NCBI RefSeq assembly: GCF_003144325.1
Contig: NZ_PENS01000013.1
Location: 62,001-126,000, forward strand
Source: Proteus terrae
GTDB taxonomy: Bacteria; Pseudomonadota; Gammaproteobacteria; Enterobacterales; Enterobacteriaceae
Direction: 5' to 3'
Length of the DNA: 64,000 nt
Position numbers and translations under genes: made by a program. Shown here piece by piece: positions 9,234-17,582 of the stretch (within the stretch, counting starts at the first letter, position 1; every line of letters starts with the position of its first letter). The notes beneath the pieces are model-generated. The model had not been told where the DNA came from. It did no database searches and worked only from the letters and a program-made list of their open reading frames with translations.

Positions 9234-10736
9234 TTAACCGACACTATGCTCTAAGCTGATTGCTAATAATTTTTGTGCTTCTACAGCAAATTCCAGCGGT
9301 AATTCTGAGAACACATCTTTACAAAATCCGTTTACAATCATTGAGATTGCATCATCTTCGCTTAATCCACGCTGACGACAATAGAACAACTGATCTTCAC
9401 CAATACGTGACGTTGTTGCTTCGTGTTCAAGCTGTGCTGAATTGTTCATTACTTCAACATAAGGGAAAGTATGCGCACCACACTGTGTGCCAATTAACAT
9501 GGAGTCACACTGGGTGAAGTTACGAGCATTTTGCGCACCAGGAAGTACTTTTACGAGCCCACGGTAACTGTTTTGACTTTTACCCGCAGAAATACCTTTA
9601 GAGATAATGGTTGATTTGGTATTTTTGCCGATATGGATCATCTTAGTCCCCGTATCTGCTTGTTGATTGCCATTGGTTAAAGCAACCGAGAAGAATTCAG
9701 CGGTGGAATTATCCCCTTTTAAAATCACACTTGGGTATTTCCATGTGATTGCAGAACCTGTTTCTGATTGCGTCCATGACATTTTGGCATTTTCGCCTTC
9801 ACAGATAGCACGTTTAGTCACAAAGTTAAGGATACCGCCTTCACTATCACCACCAGAGAACCAGTTTTGTACAGTAGAGTATTTTACTTCGGCATCTTTA
9901 TGGATAATGACTTCAACCACAGCAGCATGAAGCTGATAGCTATCTCGAACAGGTGCTGAACAACCTTCGATATAACTGACATAACTGCCTTCATCAGCAA
10001 CCAGAATAGTTCGTTCAAATTGGCCTGTTTGAGCGGCATTAATACGGAAATAAGTCGATAACTCCATTGGGCAACGAACCCCTTTTGGAATATAGACAAA
10101 AGTACCATCAGATGCGACCGCAGCATTCAGTGCAGCAAAGTAGTTATCATGGCTTGAGACAACAGTGCCTAAATATTGGCGCACTAGATCAGGATATTCT
10201 TGAATAGCCTCGCTAAATGAACAAAAAATAATGCCATGTTCAGCAAGCTCTTCACGATAGGTTGTTGAAACAGAAACCGAGTCAAAAATAGCATCAACAG
10301 CAACGGCTTGCCCTTCTCTTACAGGCACTCCGAGTTGGTTAAAAGCATCTTCAACTTCTTTGGTTAAATAATCCTGCGCAGCTTGTTTATCGCTCGTAAC
10401 AGCTTCATTTGTGCCACCAGCACAACTGCCGTTAGCACAACATGAACTACAAGATGGTGCTGAGTAATAGCTATAATCTTGATAATTAAGCGATGGATAA
10501 TCTGCTTTTAGCCAATGTGGCTCTTCCATTTCTAACCAATGGCGATAAGCATCTAAACGAAATTCCAGCATCCACTCTGGTTCGTTTCTTTTTGCCGATA
10601 TTGCACGTACAACCGCTTCATTTAATCCTTTTTCTAAGGTGTCGGTTGAGATATCGGTATAAAAACCTTCTTTATAGTGGTGATCGCTTAGCCATCCCTG
10701 AACTTCATCACCAATTTCAACATTGCTCTGAGACAT
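9234..10736 (-). CDS. sufB: Fe-S scaffold protein SufB
   Basis: Main cluster-building subunit of the SufBC2D complex. 500 residues, with the SufBD core in the C-terminal half and the conserved [25 protein letters not shown] region. The family-conserved segment [21 protein letters not shown] is present. A Cys-rich stretch near residue 95-105 ([11 protein letters not shown]) is an N-terminal motif seen in proteobacterial SufB. It starts 17 bases after sufA, showing tight operon packing. Confidence 0.97.
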   Translation of the reverse strand: MSQSNVEIGDEVQGWLSDHHYKEGFYTDISTDTLEKGLNEAVVRAISAKRNEPEWMLEFRLDAYRHWLEMEEPHWLKADYPSLNYQDYSYYSAPSCSSCCANGSCAGGTNEAVTSDKQAAQDYLTKEVEDAFNQLGVPVREGQAVAVDAIFDSVSVSTTYREELAEHGIIFCSFSEAIQEYPDLVRQYLGTVVSSHDNYFAALNAAVASDGTFVYIPKGVRCPMELSTYFRINAAQTGQFERTILVADEGSYVSYIEGCSAPVRDSYQLHAAVVEVIIHKDAEVKYSTVQNWFSGGDSEGGILNFVTKRAICEGENAKMSWTQSETGSAITWKYPSVILKGDNSTAEFFSVALTNGNQQADTGTKMIHIGKNTKSTIISKGISAGKSQNSYRGLVKVLPGAQNARNFTQCDSMLIGTQCGAHTFPYVEVMNNSAQLEHEATTSRIGEDQLFYCRQRGLSEDDAISMIVNGFCKDVFSELPLEFAVEAQKLLAISLEHSVG

Positions 10737-10753
10737 AATCTGACTTCACTATG

Positions 10754-11122
10754 TTATACCCCAAAGCTCTCACCACATCCGCAGACGTTTTGAGCTTTAG
10801 GATTATTAAATTTAAACATTTGATTAAGTCCTTCACGAACATAATCAACAACCAACCCATCAATAAATGGCATTGCTTTTAATGAAACAAAGAGTTTTGC
10901 GCCATTATGTTCATAAACAAGATCATCATCATTTGGGGCAGTAGCGAGTTCAATAACATAACCATACCCTGTACAACCAGAGGGTTTGATACTTAAGGAA
11001 AGCCCTTGTTTTTCAGGGTTTTTCTCGACTAAATGGCAGATATGCTTTGCCGCATTATCCGTTAATACAATGCCTTGCCAAGCTGTGTCATTAAGAGAAA
11101 AAGTTTCAACGTTGTTTGTCAT
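10754..11122 (-). CDS. sufA: Fe-S carrier protein SufA
   Basis: A-type carrier that receives clusters from SufBCD and hands them to apo-targets. The start chosen is the ATG at 11122 (MTNNVETF), which has GAGG six bases upstream; the ATG four codons earlier has no ribosome-binding site. This gives 122 residues and puts the three cluster cysteines at 50 (SGCTGYGY), 114 and 116 (CGCGESFGV), the same numbering as I recall for E. coli SufA. First gene of the operon; a Fur-like box lies about 50 bases upstream. Confidence 0.96.
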   Translation of the reverse strand: MTNNVETFSLNDTAWQGIVLTDNAAKHICHLVEKNPEKQGLSLSIKPSGCTGYGYVIELATAPNDDDLVYEHNGAKLFVSLKAMPFIDGLVVDYVREGLNQMFKFNNPKAQNVCGCGESFGV

Positions 11123-11538
11123 TTCTGACCTCATTTCGAAAGGAGATTGATATCTTTCCTGACACTAATGGTAATGATAACCCTTATCACTTCAACCATG
11201 TCTTTTGAAAGGATATTCTGTAAATGTGTATTTTTTGTTCTATTTTTGCACTTATTTTGTTAACAACTCATGTTAACGCAATGTAATATAACACTTTTAT
11301 ATTTTTTCATTCTAAAAAATAAAACTTTTAATTTTTCTTATATTTCGCACAATACGCATATAAGTTGCAAAATAAATACACTTTATATGTTATCACTGAA
11401 ATTTAGAGAAAAAAGCATAAAAATGTGTTTTTACAACTAGCTTATTGAGCCTACTCACATTCATTTTTATGCTTTGATGAGGGATAAGATAGCACCACTT
11501 ATGTGATGACCTCTTATTGGTTTGTGTGCTCTTCGATG
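11123..11538. other. Intergenic region upstream of suf with a long inverted repeat
   Basis: 416 bases with no credible ORF. It contains the suf promoter region with a Fur-like box (11170-11188), then a very AT-rich stretch, then a perfect 14-base inverted repeat AAAGCATAAAAATG (11412-11425) / CATTTTTATGCTTT (11462-11475) around 36 bases. A second weaker hairpin follows at about 11485-11532. The function of the repeat is unknown. Confidence 0.6.
11170..11188. promoter_or_regulatory. Fur-like box upstream of sufA
   Basis: GGTAATGATAACCCTTATC matches the 19-base Fur consensus (GATAATGATAATCATTATC) at 16 of 19 positions. It lies 48-66 bases before the sufA start. Fur control of suf is established in E. 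coli, which fits. I could not confidently place IscR or OxyR sites. Confidence 0.7.
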
Positions 11539-12159
11539 TTATTTATTAATAGTGATGGTTTGAATATATTTGTCTGTACATTCAAGAATTTGACTATTTT
11601 TTTGTTTGTTCGATTGGCTATTGAAATTACTAATTAATTGCAGTTGCCATACTCGATTCGTTTTAAGATCTGCCGCTAAAATACCTTCATAGCTCACGTT
11701 CTCTTTTGCATATTTCCCTTCAAAAAAGACATGTCGACTTTCCACATTTGGGATAGTTAATGGTTTTATCAATGTAGATATTTCATTCATGCCATCTATG
11801 ATAGCAATATTATCTACAATACCTTGTGCTCCCGCATCCACATCGTAACTCATTGCATCGATCATTTTAAAATAAACCAGACGAACCTCTGTCAAGTCAC
11901 AAATAGGTTCTGATTTATAAACTATCATTTCCGTTGTGACATCCTGAATATTATCAGGTAATGATTTAAAATAATTTTCAGTATCTTCTCTGCTCATTGA
12001 AAACGAAGTGGGATAAGCCATATTAAAACCAGAAATAGTTTGTACCGGAATATTACTTATATTATTACTCGTTTCAGAGGTAGAATTATTATCGCACCCG
12101 CTGATTAATAAACCTGCAATTAATAATACTGTTGTGTTGAATTTAGAAATAGTAAACAT
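11539..12159 (-). CDS. Lipoprotein of unknown function, probably iron-regulated
   Basis: 206 residues with a type II signal peptide: hydrophobic core VLLIAGLLI and lipobox LISGC (Cys22), followed by an Asn/Ser/Thr-rich linker. With Asp right after the cysteine, the E. coli-type +2 rule would predict retention in the inner membrane. The rest is a soluble periplasmic domain with two further cysteines (in EPICDLTEV and LECTDKY) that could form a disulfide. I recognise no family. It is a single gene between the suf and menI-ydiJ operons, and a 16/19 Fur box sits 29 bases upstream of its start. The Shine-Dalgarno is weak. Confidence 0.75.
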   Translation of the reverse strand: MFTISKFNTTVLLIAGLLISGCDNNSTSETSNNISNIPVQTISGFNMAYPTSFSMSREDTENYFKSLPDNIQDVTTEMIVYKSEPICDLTEVRLVYFKMIDAMSYDVDAGAQGIVDNIAIIDGMNEISTLIKPLTIPNVESRHVFFEGKYAKENVSYEGILAADLKTNRVWQLQLISNFNSQSNKQKNSQILECTDKYIQTITINK

Positions 12160-12187
12160 TATTGATCGTCTTATCTTTTATTATGAA

Positions 12188-12206
12188 GATAATGATTATC
12201 ATTAAA
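12188..12206. promoter_or_regulatory. Fur-like box upstream of the unknown lipoprotein
   Basis: GATAATGATTATCATTAAA, 16 of 19 matches to the Fur consensus with the core GATAATGATTATCATTA intact. It lies 29-47 bases upstream of the lipoprotein start on the minus strand. The convergent side holds only the menI terminator, so the lipoprotein is the only sensible target. Confidence 0.75.
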
Positions 12207-12277
12207 AATAAAATCTAAATAAAGAAGTAATTCTATTTTCTCTCTCTATTTTTATTTTTTTGACATTATCTATAAAC

Positions 12278-12317
12278 ACAAAAAACGCACAAAGCGAGTA
12301 TTTCACTTTGTGCGTTT
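12278..12317 (-). terminator. Terminator of the ydiJ-menI operon
   Basis: Perfect 12-base stem AAACGCACAAAG / CTTTGTGCGTTT with an 11-base loop; on the minus strand it is followed by a T-run. It begins 15 bases after the menI stop. Confidence 0.9.
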
Positions 12318-12331
12318 GTCTTTTTTATTCT

Positions 12332-12745
12332 TTAAGAAATAACCGATGTCGTTAATCTAGAAATACACACTTGACGATCTTCATCATCAAAGATTTCTAT
12401 TGACCAGACTTGGTGTGAACGTCCTAAATGAATCGGTTTACATACGCCTCTTACCTTGCCTTCTCTCGCTGAACGAATATGATTCGCATTGATTTCTAGT
12501 CCAACAATTTTTTGTTCGCCTTCAGTACAAAGATAACCCGCAACAGAGCCCAATGTTTCAGCTAATACAACAGAAGCACCACCATGTAAAAGCCCTAAAG
12601 GTTGCTTAGTACGATGATCAACAGGCATTGTTCCTTCAAGATAATCATCACCAAGACATGTTAACTCAATGCCCAAATGGCTCATCATATTGTTTTGTCC
12701 AATATGATTAAGATACTCAATTGTCGTTTCACGTTTCCATATCAT
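12332..12745 (-). CDS. menI: 1,4-dihydroxy-2-naphthoyl-CoA thioesterase MenI (YdiI)
   Basis: Hotdog-fold thioesterase that releases DHNA from its CoA ester in menaquinone synthesis. 137 residues. The PaaI/YdiI-type active site is clear: GLLHGGASVVLAETLGS with His54 and the catalytic Glu63. Its start overlaps the end of ydiJ by four bases (ATGA), so the two are translationally coupled, as in E. coli. Members of this family also hydrolyse other aryl-CoA esters, so substrate range is inferred from synteny and length. Confidence 0.92.
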   Translation of the reverse strand: MIWKRETTIEYLNHIGQNNMMSHLGIELTCLGDDYLEGTMPVDHRTKQPLGLLHGGASVVLAETLGSVAGYLCTEGEQKIVGLEINANHIRSAREGKVRGVCKPIHLGRSHQVWSIEIFDDEDRQVCISRLTTSVIS

Positions 12746-15700
12746 GGCATAATCTCCAAAAGTGCCTGTAGTGGGTGTTTTAGCTCAATATTATCAATAC
12801 GTTTCACTTGACTACGACAAGAGTAACCGGTGCTTAAACAACGCATTGTTGGTAATGTTTTTAATGCATTACCCCATGAGAGTTGATAAATGCCCAACGA
12901 GTTTTCATAATTATTTAGTTCATGTCCATAAGTACCTGCCATTCCACAACATCCAGTACTCACAAATTCGAGTTGCTGCCCATAACGTTGGAAAATAGCC
13001 TGCCACTGTTTCATACTTTGTGGTAGCGCCGTCACTTCTGTACAGTGCCCGAAAAGATACCATTTTTCAGCATCATCGCGAACTGCTATTGGATCAGATA
13101 CCAATTTACTTAGCCATTCATGAACAAGTTGAACATTAAAATCCCCACGCTTATCACCCAATATTTCACGATATTCATCGCGATAACAAAGCACTAATGC
13201 GGGATCAACCCCTACCATAGGAATACCTAATTTTGCGACACGATTAAGCATGATTGAGGTTTTTTGTGCCGTTTTGCTAAATTGCTGTAAAAAACCTTTA
13301 ATATGTTGCGCTTTCCCATTAGGTGAAAATGGCAGTAAAACAGGTTTAAATCCAATTTTTTCAATCAGTTTGATAAAATCGGCAACCACTTTTGCATCGT
13401 AATAACTGGTAAAGGGATCTTGTACCACCAGCACATAATGACTTCGTTGCTTTTCAGATAAACGCTCTAAGTCTTCTAGCGTCATATCTAACGCTTTGTG
13501 CCCAGCCAATTGCTGTCTTAATGTAGGCGATGACAGCAAAGGTAAATCGACCATTCCTATCGTATGTTTACTTAATGACTGCACCAACGGTTGCTTCATA
13601 AAAAAGTTAAAAAATCCGGGAGCTTTCGCCATCATCGGCGTTGTTAATTCAACATTCGCGACAATATAGTCTTTTAACGGGCGTAAATAACGCTGGTGAT
13701 AAAGTTCAGTAAACTTAGAACGAAACGATGGCACATCAATTTTAATCGGACATTGCGTTGAACAGGCTTTACAAGCCAAGCAACCGTTCATAGCCGCTTT
13801 CACTTCATGAGAAAAGTCATATTCGCCACGTTTGGCTTTCCATGTATTACGTGTTTTCTCAATCAAACCTCTTAAACTAGGTTTATTATTTTCAAGGCTA
13901 GATTCAAGTTGTTTTGGGCTAACGCCTTGCTCTGTCAATAAGCGTAACCACTCTCTTACAAGTGCAGCGCGTCCTTTAGGTGAATGAATGCGTTGCCCGC
14001 TGATTTTCATTGAAGGGCACATTGGGCTTTTGGCATCAAAGTTAAAGCAAAGTCCATTACCATTACAATCTAGTGCACCTTTGAACTCTTGACGCACAGA
14101 TAAAAGGATTGTGCGATCAAAGGTACCTCGTTTGATGGTATCTACTTGCTTCATGGGTTCATCGACCTCTAATGGAGGGCATATCTTCCCAGGATTCAGT
14201 CTATTTCGAGGATCGAATACCGTTTTGATTTGACGCAGTTCATGATAAAGCGTTTCACCGAAAAATTCGGGGCTGTATTGCGCTCTAAAGCCTTTTCCAT
14301 GTTCACCCCAGAGTAACCCACCATATTTGGCTGTTAACGTGACAATGTCGTCTGAGATAGATTTCATCAATAATTCTTGTTGTGGATCGCACATATCAAG
14401 AGCCGGTCTTACGTGCAATACCCCTGCATCAACATGTCCAAACATGCCATAATTGAGCTGATGATTGTCAAGTAACGCTCTAAATTCGGTAATATAATCA
14501 GCAAGGTGTTCTGGTGGCACACAGGTATCTTCTACGAAAGGAATTGGCTTTGCTTGTCCTTTGGCGTTACCTAATAAACCAACCGCTTTTTTACGCATGG
14601 CATAAATACGGTTAATATCCGCCAAATCTTCACAGACTTGATAACCAATAACACCGCCCTGGCCCTCTTTCATTAATGAATCTAAGCGTTGGCATAATGA
14701 TGCGACTTGTGATGCGATAAGGTTTTCATCATCGCCCGCAAATTCAACAATATTCAGTCCTTGCATATCTTTATCAGGTATATCTGTGATCAACTCTTTT
14801 ACAGAGTGCCACACGATATCTTCACGGGCGAGATTTAATACTTTTGAATCAACCGTTTCAACAGAAAGTGCATTCGCTTTAACTAAAAAAGGGGCGTTGC
14901 GTAATGCTGAGTCAAACGAATCGTATTTTACATTGACTAAACTGCGCTGTTTGGGAATTGGCGTAATATTCAGTGTCGCTTCAGTAATAAAAGCTAGCGT
15001 TCCTTCAGAGCCTGTTAAAATTCTCGTTAAATCAAATCGTTTCATGTCATCACTAAAGACATGACGCAAATCATACCCTGTTAAAAAGCGATTTAATTTA
15101 GGGAATTTTTCAAGAATGAGCTTTCGTTGCTCTTTACAACGAGATAAAACAGTACGGTAAACTTTACCCATTGCGGAGCTTTCTTGGGCAATGTTTTCAG
15201 CTAGTGCCGTATCCATAGCTCGTGTTTCAAGCAGCTCACCGCCTAACAAAACCGCCCTAACACCAAGTACATGATCAGAGGTTTTACCATAAACCATTGA
15301 ACCTTGCCCTGATGCATCAGTATTAATCATTCCACCTAATGTAGCGCGATTACTGGTAGATAGTTCTGGTGCGAAAAAAAAGCCATAAGGTTTTAAAAAG
15401 AGGTTTAACTCATCTTTTATCACCCCTGCTTCCACTTTTACCCAACGCTCTTGCGGGTTTATCTCGATAATACGCTTCATATAGCGAGATAAATCAACCA
15501 CAATACCATCCGTTAACGCTTGCCCATTAGTGCCTGTACCGCCCCCTCTAGGAGTCAGAGAGAGTGAATGATATCGAGGTTCATCAACTAAGCGAGCAAT
15601 AATAGTTACATCAGCGGTTGAGCGAGGAAAAACAACAGCCTGTGGCAATAACTGGTAAATACTATTATCTGTTGCCATAGTGAGTCTATCAGCGTAACTG

Positions 15701-15798
15701 CTGGAGATATCACCGGTGAAACCGTTTTTTCGAAGAGTATCAAGAAATTCTGTTGTGAGTTCACTGACTTGCGGTGCTTGCGATATACGTGGGATCAT
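12742..15798 (-). CDS. ydiJ: FAD/4Fe-4S oxidoreductase YdiJ (D-2-hydroxyglutarate dehydrogenase type)
   Basis: 1018 residues, the same length as I recall for E. coli YdiJ. Domains in order: FAD-binding type 4 domain (about 45-260, with LTPRGGGTGTNGQALTDG), FAD-linked oxidase C-terminal domain (about 270-545), a ferredoxin-like region with CLACKACSTQCP near residue 670, and a CCG-type cysteine region (TGCCGMAGTYG near 950). E. coli YdiJ has been described as a D-2-hydroxyglutarate dehydrogenase; that activity is family knowledge, not visible here. First gene of the ydiJ-menI pair, divergent from ydiK. Confidence 0.93.
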   Translation of the reverse strand: MIPRISQAPQVSELTTEFLDTLRKNGFTGDISSSYADRLTMATDNSIYQLLPQAVVFPRSTADVTIIARLVDEPRYHSLSLTPRGGGTGTNGQALTDGIVVDLSRYMKRIIEINPQERWVKVEAGVIKDELNLFLKPYGFFFAPELSTSNRATLGGMINTDASGQGSMVYGKTSDHVLGVRAVLLGGELLETRAMDTALAENIAQESSAMGKVYRTVLSRCKEQRKLILEKFPKLNRFLTGYDLRHVFSDDMKRFDLTRILTGSEGTLAFITEATLNITPIPKQRSLVNVKYDSFDSALRNAPFLVKANALSVETVDSKVLNLAREDIVWHSVKELITDIPDKDMQGLNIVEFAGDDENLIASQVASLCQRLDSLMKEGQGGVIGYQVCEDLADINRIYAMRKKAVGLLGNAKGQAKPIPFVEDTCVPPEHLADYITEFRALLDNHQLNYGMFGHVDAGVLHVRPALDMCDPQQELLMKSISDDIVTLTAKYGGLLWGEHGKGFRAQYSPEFFGETLYHELRQIKTVFDPRNRLNPGKICPPLEVDEPMKQVDTIKRGTFDRTILLSVRQEFKGALDCNGNGLCFNFDAKSPMCPSMKISGQRIHSPKGRAALVREWLRLLTEQGVSPKQLESSLENNKPSLRGLIEKTRNTWKAKRGEYDFSHEVKAAMNGCLACKACSTQCPIKIDVPSFRSKFTELYHQRYLRPLKDYIVANVELTTPMMAKAPGFFNFFMKQPLVQSLSKHTIGMVDLPLLSSPTLRQQLAGHKALDMTLEDLERLSEKQRSHYVLVVQDPFTSYYDAKVVADFIKLIEKIGFKPVLLPFSPNGKAQHIKGFLQQFSKTAQKTSIMLNRVAKLGIPMVGVDPALVLCYRDEYREILGDKRGDFNVQLVHEWLSKLVSDPIAVRDDAEKWYLFGHCTEVTALPQSMKQWQAIFQRYGQQLEFVSTGCCGMAGTYGHELNNYENSLGIYQLSWGNALKTLPTMRCLSTGYSCRSQVKRIDNIELKHPLQALLEIMP

Positions 15799-16014
15799 TT
15801 GTTATAGCTCTTTAATCTAATAGTCCACATTGCTTAATTTTAGATGTTGAAATGTATGCTAAGAGGTACTTTGTCTCATTTTGCACTTTCAGACCGATAC
15901 CTGTTCACCTTATCATACAATTCTGGCAAATTGCGTAGTGATATAAACAACGTGATATTTGCAATGTTTATTCATCTGCTTCTAGCATTTTTATTCGTGT
16001 AGGGATTTAAAACC

Positions 16015-17127
16015 ATGGAAAAACCGCAGATCCATACAGATATACCCAAAGTTTTATTCACTGTTCTTTTTATTTCTTTTTTTATTATCGCCAGTTTTTG
16101 GATCCTAAATCCCTTTATTGTGGGTTTTATTTGGGCTGGAATGATTGTTGTTGCAACGTGGCCTTTACTTCTTATTATTGAAAAACGGGTAAAATACCGT
16201 TGGTTATCAACCATGATAATGATGATTTTGATATTACTGATCTTCGTTATCCCTATTATCTTATTAATTAGTAGTGTCATTGATAATAGTGCGCCTTTAA
16301 TAGAATTAGCAAAATCACCTTCGAATATTCAGCCGCCTCAATTATTATGGCTTAACGAAATCCCAATGATAGGGAGCAAGCTTTATGATACATGGCACTC
16401 TATCCTTGTCTCTGGTGGTAATGCGTTAATCTCAAAAATCCAGCCTTATGTCGGACAAGCTGCAAACTGGTTTTTTGCTCAAGCCTTAAATATTGGTCGA
16501 TTTGCCCTACATTTGGGTGTGATGTTGTTATTTTCTGGCTTACTGTTTTTACAAGGCGAAAATGTCGTATCTTGGTTACGTCATTTTGCCATTCGTTTAG
16601 CCGGTCAGCGTGGTGATGCTGCAATCTTACTTGCATCCATGTCTATTCGTGCTGTCGCATTAGGCGTGGTTTTAACCGCATTAATTCAAGCGATTGTTGG
16701 TGGTATCGGTCTCGCTGTGTCTGGCGTACCTTATGCGACTGTATTAACGGTCATTATGTTTATTTGCTGCCTTGCTCAAATAGGCCCTTTATTAGTACTG
16801 ATCCCTTCCATTTTATGGCTATTTTGGACAGGTGATACCACTTGGGGCATTGTTATGGTGATTTGGGGGGGCGCCGTTGCAACAATGGATGGTGTATTAC
16901 GACCTTATTTAATCAAAATGGGTGCTGATTTGCCTATGGTATTAATTCTTACGGGTGTTATTGGGGGGATTTTAACATTAGGTATGATTGGATTATTTAT
17001 TGGCCCTGTTGTTCTTGCTGTTGCACATAGCTTATTAAATGCATGGATTAATGAAGTACCAAAACCTAATCCTGATTTAACTGAAACAGTAGAATTTATG
17101 AATAAAAACTTTATCGAAAAAGAATAA
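16015..17127 (+). CDS. ydiK: AI-2E family inner-membrane permease YdiK
   Basis: 370 residues, multi-pass membrane protein of the AI-2E (UPF0118) family. Two N-terminal helices (about 12-55) are followed by a helix near 65-88, a polar central segment (about 90-140) and a C-terminal membrane block (about 150-345) with the conserved GLAVSGVPYATVLTVIMF and GADLPMVLILTGVIGGILTLGMIGLFIGPV segments. Substrate is unknown; the family name comes from one member linked to autoinducer-2. Divergent from ydiJ and upstream of rprA, as in E. coli. Confidence 0.9.
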   Translation: MEKPQIHTDIPKVLFTVLFISFFIIASFWILNPFIVGFIWAGMIVVATWPLLLIIEKRVKYRWLSTMIMMILILLIFVIPIILLISSVIDNSAPLIELAKSPSNIQPPQLLWLNEIPMIGSKLYDTWHSILVSGGNALISKIQPYVGQAANWFFAQALNIGRFALHLGVMLLFSGLLFLQGENVVSWLRHFAIRLAGQRGDAAILLASMSIRAVALGVVLTALIQAIVGGIGLAVSGVPYATVLTVIMFICCLAQIGPLLVLIPSILWLFWTGDTTWGIVMVIWGGAVATMDGVLRPYLIKMGADLPMVLILTGVIGGILTLGMIGLFIGPVVLAVAHSLLNAWINEVPKPNPDLTETVEFMNKNFIEKE

Positions 17128-17136
17128 ATAATAATG

Positions 17137-17166
17137 GAGCATGTAAGTGTAGCTACTTACATGCTC
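17137..17166 (+). terminator. Hairpin after ydiK
   Basis: Perfect 12-base stem GAGCATGTAAGT / ACTTACATGCTC with a 6-base loop, ten bases after the ydiK stop. The downstream sequence is A-rich rather than T-rich, so it may be a weak terminator or a 3' end stabiliser. Confidence 0.6.
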
Positions 17167-17326
17167 TAAAAATAACAGAGTAAAGTTTAATAAAGATTAT
17201 CAATTTAGGAATAAACTATTATATTTTTATATTGAAACTTACAATTTGAAACAAATTACATTTTTTTAAACCTGTTTGTTACCAGCAAGTTATATTCACT
17301 TTCAAATAAGCTTATATTCTTTTTAT

Positions 17327-17340
17327 TGAGATAATTCTTA
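17327..17340 (+). promoter_or_regulatory. Candidate Rcs box upstream of rprA
   Basis: TGAGATAATTCTTA resembles the RcsB/RcsAB box (TAAGA-N4-TCTTA type). Its centre lies about 45 bases before the expected rprA 5' end, and an AT-rich candidate -10 (TAATAT, about 17364-17369) lies in between. rprA is a classic RcsB target in E. coli, which is why I looked here. The match is by eye. Confidence 0.5.
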
Positions 17341-17376
17341 GAGCATAATTAACGCATTTCTCTTAATATAAATATC

Positions 17377-17506
17377 AACGAAACAAATATTTCATCAAAT
17401 TAATAATTTTGCCTTTCATATTAATAGATTAATTGGCGAGATTAAAGAATATAAAATATTGCTGTGTGTAGTCTTTGCCTGTCAGCCCATGATAGGCTTT
17501 TTTTTT
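17377..17506 (+). ncRNA. rprA: RpoS-activating small RNA RprA (3' half clear, 5' end approximate)
   Basis: Between ydiK and ppsA, the E. coli rprA position, bases 17458-17479 read ATTGCTGTGTGTAGTCTTTG and then a terminator, matching the 3' half of E. coli RprA as I remember it. The terminator stem is GCCTGTCA / TGATAGGC with loop GCCCA, followed by nine T. In E. coli RprA pairs with the rpoS leader to promote translation and is induced by the Rcs envelope-stress system. Here the 5' half, which carries the rpoS-pairing region in E. coli, is hard to align, and the 5' end given is only an estimate from the candidate promoter. Confidence 0.85.
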
Positions 17507-17530
17507 GCCTATTATTTAATAATTGTATAA

Positions 17531-17560
17531 AAAAAGCTCACATTATATTGTGAGCTTTTT
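17531..17560 (-). terminator. Terminator of ppsA
   Basis: Perfect stem AAAAAGCTCACA / TGTGAGCTTTTT with a 6-base loop, 23 bases after the ppsA stop on the minus strand, followed by further T. It may also back up the rprA terminator from the other direction. Confidence 0.9.
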
Positions 17561-17582
17561 ATTTATAGCAATGATATTAATT

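Noticed and set aside
11160-11540. A RyhB-type small RNA near the suf Fur box
   Set aside because: No RyhB core sequence or terminator with a T-run is visible; the Fur box is explained by suf itself.
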